A DNA stretch of 64,000 nt from Methylophilaceae bacterium (GTDB taxonomy: Bacteria; Pseudomonadota; Gammaproteobacteria; Burkholderiales; Methylophilaceae). Below the pieces are notes generated by a model that did no database searches, was not told the DNA's origin, and saw nothing but the letters and a program-made list of their open reading frames with translations. The position numbers and the translations under genes are program-made. Positions within the stretch are counted from its first letter, which is position 1. The number at the start of each line of letters is the position of its first letter. This document shows positions 28,846-36,719 of this stretch, one piece after another. The DNA lies in NCBI GenBank assembly GCA_014378915.1, contig JACMMS010000054.1, positions 1-64,000 of the forward strand. Direction: 5' to 3'.

Positions 28846-29568
28846 TTAATTAGCCGTTTCGCCGTCCGGAATAAACACATAGCCAAATCCCCACATGGTT
28901 TGCAGGTAGCGTGGGTGCGCTGAATCTGTTTCAATGAGTCTGCGTAAACGCGATACTTGCACGTCAATGCTACGATCAAAGATGTCGAGTTCACGACCAC
29001 GAGCGAGCTGCATCAGTCTGTCGCGTGAAAGTGGTTGGCGCGGGTGCTCAGTAAATACTTTCAATAGAGCAAATTCACCGCTGGTAATCGTGATGCTCAT
29101 GCCGCCTCGTGTGAGACTGCGGGTGGCAGAATCAAATATAAAGTCACCAAAGATAAATATGGTTTCACTTTCAGCCGCTGCATTGGGTGAGTGCTCATGA
29201 CGTCGTAATACCGCATTAATGCGAGCTAATAATTCGCGTGGATTAAATGGTTTAGGCAAGTAATCATCTGCGCCCATTTCTAGTCCGATAATCCTATCTA
29301 CTTCATCTCCGCGCGCGGTGAGCATGATAATGGGAGTAGATAAGCCTTCACCCCTTAATCTACGGCAAATCGATAAGCCGTCTTCACCTGGTAACATAAG
29401 GTCTAATATCAATAAGTCTACAGATTCTGCCGCTAAAAACAAGGTCATTTCTTTGGCATCTGATACGGTGTTAATAGAAAAACCTTGCTCGGTTAGGTAG
29501 CGTTGTAATAATTCGCGCATGCGCAAATCGTCATCAACCATTAGTATTTTTTTTGTATTTTCTAGCAT
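28846..29568 (-). CDS. OmpR-family response regulator
   Basis: The 240-aa protein has a receiver domain with acidic pocket MVDDDLR, phospho-acceptor Asp in LLILDLMLPGEDGLS, T/S in IMLTARG and Lys in DYLPKPFNPREL. The C-terminal winged helix (LLKVFTEHPRQPLSRDRLMQ, DVQVSRLRRLIE, WGFGYVF) is strongly OmpR-like. It is co-transcribed with the kinase gene downstream. A 244-bp gap separates it from the divergent EF-hand gene. Confidence 0.94.
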   Translation of the reverse strand: MLENTKKILMVDDDLRMRELLQRYLTEQGFSINTVSDAKEMTLFLAAESVDLLILDLMLPGEDGLSICRRLRGEGLSTPIIMLTARGDEVDRIIGLEMGADDYLPKPFNPRELLARINAVLRRHEHSPNAAAESETIFIFGDFIFDSATRSLTRGGMSITITSGEFALLKVFTEHPRQPLSRDRLMQLARGRELDIFDRSIDVQVSRLRRLIETDSAHPRYLQTMWGFGYVFIPDGETAN

Positions 29569-29647
29569 ATTGCTATTTTGTAGTGATTAAGCCGACTTGA
29601 AAAGCTAAATTTGTAAAATTTATTAAACTAAGTGCAAGTTTCTATGC

Positions 29648-29662
29648 CATATCATTGATATG
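29648..29662. repeat. Perfect 15-nt palindrome in the ompR / EF-hand gap
   Basis: CATATCA-T-TGATATG is a perfect 7-bp inverted repeat with a single central base. It is 85 bp upstream of the response-regulator start and 150 bp upstream of the EF-hand gene, so it could be an operator for either. No second copy was noticed. Confidence 0.35.
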
Positions 29663-29812
29663 CGCATCCAAGTGTTGAGTTACAAACTATTTACAAATAC
29701 AAGTTTGCATGAAACATTTTAGTTACAACCTTAATTCATGATTACTATTTTTTTAAAGATTATTTTAAGTCGTCTTGTTTAACTCATTTAATTTAGGGCT
29801 TACATTATCTTA

Positions 29813-30484
29813 ATGATTGCACTTAACCGACCATTATCTCAACCATATCATGCGTTTGCATTTGTACTTGGTGCTGTGTTGCTCTCTCCTACTTGGTTTG
29901 CGCCTTCCTACGCTGGAATAAGAAATGCGTCGATTGAGGAGCCTGTTAAGCATTTATTTGACAAGTCGTCCATTCAAAAGTCAGCTTTTTATAAAGTGGT
30001 TACTGATAAATCTGCAATTGATAAAGATAATGAAGAGGGTTTAGAGCAAACGCTCAATTATAATTTCAGCCCTGAAGCACGCGTACGTTTGCGTAAATCT
30101 TTGTCAGAATATGCAAAATCAAATGACCCAGAACATCGTCAAATTGAAGCAAGGCGACGCGAAATGCGTGAGAGTGTCAAAGCTAGATTTTCGGCATGTG
30201 ATAAGGATATAGACGACACCATAGATCGCACTGAAACGACTGAATGTTTACCACAGGTTGCAAGGCACTTTAACCAAGTAGATATTAATGGCGATGGCTT
30301 GATATCGTTGGATGAGTTAGAAGAAGCCCAGGCCAGAATTGAAGAACGTGAACGTCTGGTAGAAGCCAAAATCCAAGCTGATAACAAAGCGCAAGCCGAT
30401 AAAGCCCGCGATGCTGAGGTTGTGGTGCCAGCCAAGCGTAAGAGTAAACAAGCCGATAACGCAAGTAAAAAATCTGCAATGTAG
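29813..30484 (+). CDS. Exported EF-hand calcium-binding protein
   Basis: This is a 223-aa protein. A hydrophobic N-terminal segment ending at SYA is a signal peptide. The middle is charged and helical. One canonical EF-hand loop is present (DINGDGLISLDE, about residues 161-172), preceded by a degenerate partner around CDKDIDDTIDRTE. The tail is an Ala/Lys/Glu-rich helix likely to be a coiled coil (ARIEERERLVEAKIQADNKA). EF-hand pairs bind Ca2+ in the family; the role here is unknown. The ATG at 29813 follows a TTAATG context without a strong ribosome site. Confidence 0.8.
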   Translation: MIALNRPLSQPYHAFAFVLGAVLLSPTWFAPSYAGIRNASIEEPVKHLFDKSSIQKSAFYKVVTDKSAIDKDNEEGLEQTLNYNFSPEARVRLRKSLSEYAKSNDPEHRQIEARRREMRESVKARFSACDKDIDDTIDRTETTECLPQVARHFNQVDINGDGLISLDELEEAQARIEERERLVEAKIQADNKAQADKARDAEVVVPAKRKSKQADNASKKSAM

Positions 30485-30554
30485 TCTGAGTTTACAAAGC
30501 CGTTTTATATTTATTTTGATTGATTTTTTTTGCTGAAACCTACAGCATCACACT

Positions 30555-31691
30555 ATGCCAATCACTCCTGAAATTCTCGATAGTTTTCTAAATATTGATG
30601 CCGCCCAATGGGATGCCCTCAGTGATCATACCCCTTTATTAAGCCATGCGTTTTTAGCTGCTTTGGAGACTACAAACTGTGTTGGTAAAAGCACAGGTTG
30701 GATACCTCAGCCTTTAATTGTGCGTGACGGTGGTCAGTTAGTTGGTGCAATGCCGCTGTATCTCAAAACACATTCTTATGGTGAATACGTGTTTGATTGG
30801 GCTTGGGCAGATGCTTATAACAATATGTTCGGCAACCACAGGGCTCAATATTACCCCAAACTGTTATCTGCGATTCCATTTTCGCCTATTACTAGCTGCC
30901 GATTACTTGCTAATACGCCAGAAATTCAAAATATAATGGTCAGTGCTTTAGAGCAAATCATGCATCAACATGATTTGTCTTCTGTGCATGTACTTTTTCC
31001 TGATGAAGCCAGCGCAACTATTCTGCAGCAGGCTGGCTGGCTGCAACGTAATGGCGTGCAATTCCGATGGGAAAATGACAGCTTTACCGATTTTGAGCAT
31101 TTTTTAACTACACTCACGCACGATAAACGCAAAAAAATTCATCAAGAGCGAAAGAAAGTTAAAGCAGTTGGCTTGGTATGTAAGCACATATTAGGCAAAG
31201 ATATTAGAGAAGAAGATTTGGACTTCTTTTATACTTGTTATGCAAACACGTATTTAGAACATCGCTCTAGCCCGTATTTAACGCGGGATTTCTTTAGCGA
31301 GATTGTGGCCAATATGCCGCAAAACATTTTGCTCATTACTGCAGAGTTGGATGGTAAAGCAATTGCTAGTACTTTGAGTATTTATAACCAAGATACTTTG
31401 TATGGGCGATATTGGGGAGCCATACAGTTTGTATCGGGCCTGCATTTTGAATTATGTTATTATCAAGCACAAGAGTTTTGTATTGCGCAAAAAATTCAAT
31501 TTTTTGAAGGGGGTGCACAAGGCGAGCATAAATTAGCGCGCGGCTTTAAGGCGCGTCCCACTTGTTCATATCACAAAATTGCAAATGTGGAATTTTCAGC
31601 TGCCGTAAAGCATTTTCTAGCGCGTGAAGCCGCTGGCATGGCCGAATATGTGACCGAGCTAGAAGAGCGTGCGCCTTTTAAAACAACATAA
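30555..31691 (+). CDS. GNAT-like 'peptidogalycan biosynthesis' family protein (DUF482/FemAB-like)
   Basis: This 378-aa soluble protein matches the double-GNAT family annotated as peptidogalycan biosynthesis/recognition. Characteristic stretches are PLLSHAFLAALETTNCVG, GAMPLYLKTHSYGEYVFDWA, RGYWGAIQ-type YGRYWGAIQFVSGLHFELCY and FEGGAQGEHKLARGFKARPT. No signal peptide is seen. The acetyl- or aminoacyl-transfer substrate is unknown. It converges on an SDR gene with 25 bp between stops. Confidence 0.85.
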   Translation: MPITPEILDSFLNIDAAQWDALSDHTPLLSHAFLAALETTNCVGKSTGWIPQPLIVRDGGQLVGAMPLYLKTHSYGEYVFDWAWADAYNNMFGNHRAQYYPKLLSAIPFSPITSCRLLANTPEIQNIMVSALEQIMHQHDLSSVHVLFPDEASATILQQAGWLQRNGVQFRWENDSFTDFEHFLTTLTHDKRKKIHQERKKVKAVGLVCKHILGKDIREEDLDFFYTCYANTYLEHRSSPYLTRDFFSEIVANMPQNILLITAELDGKAIASTLSIYNQDTLYGRYWGAIQFVSGLHFELCYYQAQEFCIAQKIQFFEGGAQGEHKLARGFKARPTCSYHKIANVEFSAAVKHFLAREAAGMAEYVTELEERAPFKTT

Positions 31692-31716
31692 TGGGTACGA
31701 AAGCAAAAGCCTAGCC

Positions 31717-32418
31717 CTACCAAGCAATTTCTTTTCCATCAAACGCAATAAATCGACCACAATTACTGATGTTTAATTCACTAATCACTTGACGTAACCC
31801 CCTTACACTAGTCGCAGCGTTAATTAAGCCATTAGGCCCGCCCATATCAGTTTGCACCCAGCCTGGATGCAATATGCCACAAGCGATTCCTTTAGATTTT
31901 AGATCAATACTTAAACTTTTCATCATCATGTTGGTTGCTGTTTTACTGGTGCGATAGGCATAACTCCCACCACTAGTATTTTCCGACATACTCCCCATTT
32001 TGCTACTTAAAACGACGACCTGTTTAAGGCTACTTGCAGCAACATGTTCAGCAAATGCTTCTGTCATTTTATAAGGCGCCATGGTATTGATTTTAAAACC
32101 ATATGCCCATTCATCGTAATCTATGCTACCAAAACTGCTTTCTGGATACACCCCTGCGTTGTTAATCAACACATCAATTTTTGAGGTTTTTAATTCCAAA
32201 GCTAGCTTGTCAATTTGTACAAAATCAGCAACATCGAGCGTATAAACTTGAATGTTTTGCGGATATTGGCTTGCCAAACTCATGAGTTCTGCCGCAGTTT
32301 TCGGCTCTCGACAGCAGCTAATCACTTGCCAACCATCTGCTGCGTACTGTTTGGTAAACTCGAGACCTAAGCCACGATTGGCGCCAGTAATGAGTACTTT
32401 ATGTTGAGTTTTTAGCAT
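31717..32418 (-). CDS. Short-chain dehydrogenase/reductase
   Basis: The 233-aa classical SDR has the Rossmann motif VLITGANRGLGLEF, NNAG in DVLINNAGVYPES, Ser in VVLSSKMGS and the catalytic Y-x-x-x-K in YAYRTSKTATN. PGWVQTDMGG is the C-terminal family motif. It resembles C-factor/Csg-like carbonyl reductases. The substrate cannot be inferred from the neighbours. Confidence 0.9.
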   Translation of the reverse strand: MLKTQHKVLITGANRGLGLEFTKQYAADGWQVISCCREPKTAAELMSLASQYPQNIQVYTLDVADFVQIDKLALELKTSKIDVLINNAGVYPESSFGSIDYDEWAYGFKINTMAPYKMTEAFAEHVAASSLKQVVVLSSKMGSMSENTSGGSYAYRTSKTATNMMMKSLSIDLKSKGIACGILHPGWVQTDMGGPNGLINAATSVRGLRQVISELNISNCGRFIAFDGKEIAW

Positions 32419-32484
32419 GGTTTTTTCCTAAATTAAGGTGACGATATTTCTGCGTGATGACAATACAAGCATTTAGCTTTTTAA

Positions 32485-34230
32485 TTAGGCTGGCTGTTTG
32501 TGCATTTTGTTGTAAGCTGCAAGTAATCGCTGGTGCATGTTACAGCCTTCTAGATTTAAGCCTGGTGAATCTAAGCCAAAAAAGCGGTTCTCGCCGTTAA
32601 TCAATGCTTGCGCTTGTTTTAACGTGTTTTCGCCGTACAGACTAATGAGTGAGGCATTAAATTTTTTGCTATCTTCTAACTGTAGCAAGGTTGAAACACA
32701 ATTGTAAACGAGTTTGCGTTTTGCATTGAGTTGACCAAATTGTGCAATCCAATCGCAGCCTTCTAGCGTTGCATCGGTATCACCAGCGGCCAATGCCAAT
32801 AGGGTTTTAAGTTCGGCTACGCGCATATCTTCCCACAGTGTACCTGCATCTGCTGCGAGTCCTATCACCGAGGCTACAGTACGCTGCTCATCCACACCTG
32901 TTTCATTAATTTTTTCGAGCAATTCAGCCGCCTGTTCACTACTTAAAGCTGATAAATTTAAAATATCAGGACGAATAGCATTAGCGACGGCAGTGTTTTC
33001 CCACTCAAGATCATCAATTGGATATATTTCTGACATGCTAGGTACCAAAACTCGGCAAGCGTATACGCCTAAATGCGTGAAATCAGCAATATAAGCATCG
33101 CAATCATCTTGGTGGATGCGGTTGATAGACCACTGATAGTCCTCTTCAGTCGTGTTGCTAAAGTTCCAATCTACAAAGGCAAAATCCGGTGTATCTCCCA
33201 TAAAATTCCAATGCATAATGCCGCTAGAATCTACAAAGTGGATTTCTATATTGGGTGAGCTGGCGATTTCTTCTAAATCAAAACCTGCTTCGGGGAAGCC
33301 ACCTAGAGCATCTAAACCTCGACCTTGAAGCAGTTCGGTGAGTGCACGTTCTAAAGCAATTTCAAAGCGAGGGTGCGCGCCAAAGCTAGAAAACACACCT
33401 TGATCATGCGGGTTAAGTAAAGTGACATTCATCACTGGGTATTCGCCACCGAGTGATGCATCTTTAACCAACAAACCAAACCCCGCTGCACGTAAATCTG
33501 CAATGTCTGCTGCAATTCGTGGGTAGCATGCGATGACTTCATCTGGTACTTCTGGCAGGCATAAGCCTTCTGCGATCACTTTGAATTTAACAAATCGCTC
33601 AAAAATTTCGGCCAATGCTTGTGTACGTGCTTCGGCGGGTGTGTTACCAGCAGACATACCATTGCTTACATATAAGTTGGCAATAATATTGACTGGAAAC
33701 CACACTGTGCTGCCATCACGCTGGCAAATATAAGGAATAGCGCATATACCACGGGCGGTGTTGCCAGAGTTATGATCCACTAGCATGGCAGATGGAATGC
33801 TGTTTTCTGGATTGTAAAAAGCGTGCAACTCTGGCGTGAGCAGCTCTTTAGGCCATTTTCCAGATTGTGTTTGTTTTTGACTGAGCGGAAACCAGCGCTC
33901 TTGAGGATAATGCGTGTAACTTTGGTTGGCGATTTTTTCGCCTAAGTAGTAATGCGTCCAAAAATAATTATTGCTAATGCGCTCAAAAAACTCACCTAAG
34001 GCGCTGGCTAATGCGGCTAAGCGCTTGGCACCTTTACCATTGGTGAACATAAGTGGGCAGCTGCGTTCTGCCACATGAACAGACCAAATATTTTCAACTG
34101 GATTAAGCCAAGACTTTTCTTCAACATCAAAACCGATAGCCAGTAATGTTGCTTGCATTAAGGCAATGGTGCTCTCTAACGGCGCATCTTTGCCAATGAT
34201 AAAACTTTGAGTTTCTGTATTTTGTTGCAT
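32485..34230 (-). CDS. ycaO: YcaO, ribosomal protein S12 methylthiotransferase accessory factor
   Basis: It aligns along its whole length with E. coli YcaO: IIGKDAPLESTIALMQ, LMFTNGKGAKRLAALASALG, EFFERISNNYFW, NIIANLYVSNGMSAGNTPAE, ALTELLQGRGLDALGGF, FVDWNFSNTTEEDY. A C-terminal TPR-like tail follows. YcaO domains bind ATP to activate amide bonds; the E. coli protein assists RimO on S12, and rimO is not in this window. The frame opens at a TTG at 34272. The ATG at 34230 (MQQNTETQSF) with GGA upstream fits the family and gives 581 aa; the ATG at 34242 is also possible. It is followed by no cyclodehydratase partner, so it is not a RiPP cluster. Confidence 0.93.
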   Translation of the reverse strand: MQQNTETQSFIIGKDAPLESTIALMQATLLAIGFDVEEKSWLNPVENIWSVHVAERSCPLMFTNGKGAKRLAALASALGEFFERISNNYFWTHYYLGEKIANQSYTHYPQERWFPLSQKQTQSGKWPKELLTPELHAFYNPENSIPSAMLVDHNSGNTARGICAIPYICQRDGSTVWFPVNIIANLYVSNGMSAGNTPAEARTQALAEIFERFVKFKVIAEGLCLPEVPDEVIACYPRIAADIADLRAAGFGLLVKDASLGGEYPVMNVTLLNPHDQGVFSSFGAHPRFEIALERALTELLQGRGLDALGGFPEAGFDLEEIASSPNIEIHFVDSSGIMHWNFMGDTPDFAFVDWNFSNTTEEDYQWSINRIHQDDCDAYIADFTHLGVYACRVLVPSMSEIYPIDDLEWENTAVANAIRPDILNLSALSSEQAAELLEKINETGVDEQRTVASVIGLAADAGTLWEDMRVAELKTLLALAAGDTDATLEGCDWIAQFGQLNAKRKLVYNCVSTLLQLEDSKKFNASLISLYGENTLKQAQALINGENRFFGLDSPGLNLEGCNMHQRLLAAYNKMHKQPA

Positions 34231-34331
34231 GTGGCGTTCCATTTGGCCTGAGCCAAAACTAAGTAAATTCAATTGTACCGCAGATGCTAAGCCAAGCCTT
34301 TAAGTTGATTAATCAAGCTAACTGCGTTGTT

Positions 34332-35546
34332 TTATTTGCCCCTGAATGACAACCAATCTTGGTGGACTACTTTGGCATATTTTGTTGCATAGTCGAGTAA
34401 ATCTTTGCGCCATTGTTGAGGTTGCTCTGCAAATTGAATGAGCTGGTCTGCAATCGCCGAACCTTGGCGGCCGCTACTACGTAATTGTGCCCATGCGACG
34501 ATTTCACCCATGCTTTTAATGACTTCTTGTAATGGCTTAACTTTGCCATCGGCTAAGTTCAGGCTTAAACGATCTTGAGTAGGGTGCAACTCTCTGAGTA
34601 CATATGATTTATCATCGATATTAACAGCACTTAAAAATGCGGGTGATACCGCTTGCAAACGACGTTGTGTAGTCACAACGCGTTCTGCTTCAGAAGCCCA
34701 GCTAGGCTGTTTTATGGGTTTGTTTAATGCGCTGATAGTAGGTTTTAAAGCAGATGGTCCACAAAGTTTAAGGTCTAGTAAGTAGTAGTTATCTTTGACT
34801 TTTTTACTATTGCCAACCACTAAAATGACATAGCGCTCCATACCTAAACTGCCAATGCCTGCTATACGTCTTCCTATATCTAGTACTTTAAAAAACTCTG
34901 AATTTGTTTGTTGGTTTGCAAATTCGAGCATAAATGCAGTAACTCTAGCTTTAGCCTCTTTTGAAGCGGGTAGAGTTTTACCGTCATTCAATGTGAGCAA
35001 ACGGTTACCTTTTTCTACAAAGGTTCGACTTTTTATAAATTCGATACGAGAGCGTTTTTTTAGGCTCATGAGTAATTGCCTTATCATGCCTGTGGAGGTT
35101 GAGCGCTCTATCCAGTAGGCCTCGCCAGCTTTTAATGTATTGATATAAAAATCTAAAAACGTATCACATAAAGCTAATGCTTGTTTCTGACTAAGTCTAA
35201 GGGTTTCTGCGCCAACAACAACGCTGACTAAAAATCGGGCTAGCTCCCATGTGCATGGTGCAAGCGCGGCCTCATCGCAGTCATTTAAATCAAAATAACT
35301 TAGCCGGTTACTGCCTTTGTAAGTGCCAAAATTTTCTAAGTGACAATCACCTAAAATCCAGGTGTGCGGTGCTTCTGTAAATAGGGGTATTTGCGGTAAA
35401 TCTTCATAAAATAAATGGCAAGTACCGCGATAAAAACTAAACTCATTATCTTGAATGGCTTTGTATTTGAACGCTAAGATCTCATGGTCGCGCCCATGGT
35501 TGTAAGCATTGATGCGTTGTTTAACGGGTAAATTAGTCATAATCAT
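34332..35546 (-). CDS. DUF2252 family protein (kinase-like fold)
   Basis: This 404-aa cytosolic protein has the DUF2252 signature: FSFYRGTCHLFYEDL, then HTWILGDCHLENFGTYKG and LSYFDLNDCDEAALAPCTWE. These resemble the catalytic HxD-N and DxD-type metal motifs of protein-kinase-like/aminoglycoside phosphotransferase folds. A later block has YYLLDLKLCGPSALKP and AWAQLRSSGRQGS. Family function is not established. It lies 59 bp upstream of the YcaO frame on the same strand; a shared transcript is possible. Confidence 0.88.
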   Translation of the reverse strand: MIMTNLPVKQRINAYNHGRDHEILAFKYKAIQDNEFSFYRGTCHLFYEDLPQIPLFTEAPHTWILGDCHLENFGTYKGSNRLSYFDLNDCDEAALAPCTWELARFLVSVVVGAETLRLSQKQALALCDTFLDFYINTLKAGEAYWIERSTSTGMIRQLLMSLKKRSRIEFIKSRTFVEKGNRLLTLNDGKTLPASKEAKARVTAFMLEFANQQTNSEFFKVLDIGRRIAGIGSLGMERYVILVVGNSKKVKDNYYLLDLKLCGPSALKPTISALNKPIKQPSWASEAERVVTTQRRLQAVSPAFLSAVNIDDKSYVLRELHPTQDRLSLNLADGKVKPLQEVIKSMGEIVAWAQLRSSGRQGSAIADQLIQFAEQPQQWRKDLLDYATKYAKVVHQDWLSFRGK

Positions 35547-35639
35547 TACATTTTATCAGCCAAAACTCAGCTTAAACCAACCCATGAAACTAGTTTGTGA
35601 ATATCTTATGACAAAATTAATTGATTATTGAATGAGCGC

Positions 35640-36644
35640 TTAAATTAATAACATCAACTTGAGCTCGGCTTTGATATAGGCGTAAATAATCGGGGCTAAT
35701 AGTAAGCCGCCCACACCAAATAGAGATTCCATGAGCAGCATAGCGAGCAATATTTCCCAAGCCTTAGCATTGATTCTATCCCCCACAATGCGGGCATTAA
35801 TAAAATACTCTAATTTATGCACTAAAATTAGAAACACTAAAGCACTCAGCGCTACGTGAAAAGACACACCCAATGCCACTAATGTAATAGCTGTGTTTGA
35901 AATTAAATTTCCCACTACGGGTAAGAGCCCTACAATAAATGTCATGAGTATCAAGGTTTTTGTATAAGGTAAATGCACGCTAGCTAGCGGGAGTATGACA
36001 AATAAAAATAGCGCTGTTAGTGTGGTATTAATGGCTGAAATTTTTGCTTGTGCAAACACCACATTTTCAAATGCAATGCCTAATAATGTTAAGCGTTCGC
36101 GCAATTCAAATGCAAGCGGTCTGGTTTGGGGTTTTGGTAAGAAGCGTTGAATTGAAACCATTACAGCAATGGCAATGGCAATGAGGATATGCGCTAATGT
36201 ATGCAAGCTTTCACCCCCTACCTTACCTAATTCTTGGCTATGTTCCCTCAAAAAATCAGTGAGTGATTCTTTAAACCCAATAATACTTTCTGGAATATAA
36301 CTGACTAAAAGCGGCGGCAGTTTTTCGCGCATATCAGTGAGAATTTCTACAATTTTATTAGTAAGACCAATGAGGTTTTCTTGGCTGCCTAAGGTTTTAG
36401 ATAAAAACAGAGTGAGTAAGGTAATGATGGTAACGATGCCGATTAATACCATTAATCCAGCCATTAAGCGCGATTTTCGAGCAGATAAACGTCTATTTAA
36501 AAATACGCCTAAGTGCTTGGTCAGTAAATAAATAATCAGCCCAATAAAAGCTGGAGCAACTAGTTTAAGCATCAATGTGGCTAAAAATAAGCCAGATATG
36601 ATACACAAGCTAACTATTTTTACTTTACTAAGTGTGGTGTTCAT
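35640..36644 (-). CDS. AI-2E family transporter (PerM-like membrane protein)
   Basis: The protein is about 334 aa with about seven TM segments in the AI-2E/PerM pattern: paired N-terminal helices, a soluble loop rich in charged residues (about 90-150), then four to five helices. FIVGLLPVVGNLISNTAITL is the conserved family motif. The ATG at 36644 is chosen over 36671 because it starts with a short charged stretch and a TM. Substrates differ between family members (autoinducer export, Na+/H+ exchange), so the role is open. Confidence 0.88.
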   Translation of the reverse strand: MNTTLSKVKIVSLCIISGLFLATLMLKLVAPAFIGLIIYLLTKHLGVFLNRRLSARKSRLMAGLMVLIGIVTIITLLTLFLSKTLGSQENLIGLTNKIVEILTDMREKLPPLLVSYIPESIIGFKESLTDFLREHSQELGKVGGESLHTLAHILIAIAIAVMVSIQRFLPKPQTRPLAFELRERLTLLGIAFENVVFAQAKISAINTTLTALFLFVILPLASVHLPYTKTLILMTFIVGLLPVVGNLISNTAITLVALGVSFHVALSALVFLILVHKLEYFINARIVGDRINAKAWEILLAMLLMESLFGVGGLLLAPIIYAYIKAELKLMLLI

Positions 36645-36719
36645 GGCCGTTACTATAACAATATTATGCAAGGCTGACAGTTTAAATTAACTGGGTTTGC
36701 ATATTTAACTGCAACTACT

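Noticed and set aside
32485-34230. RiPP (thiazole/oxazole) biosynthesis locus from the YcaO domain
   Set aside because: The protein is full-length E. coli-type YcaO with its own C-terminal domain, and there is no precursor peptide, E1-like partner or dehydrogenase next to it.
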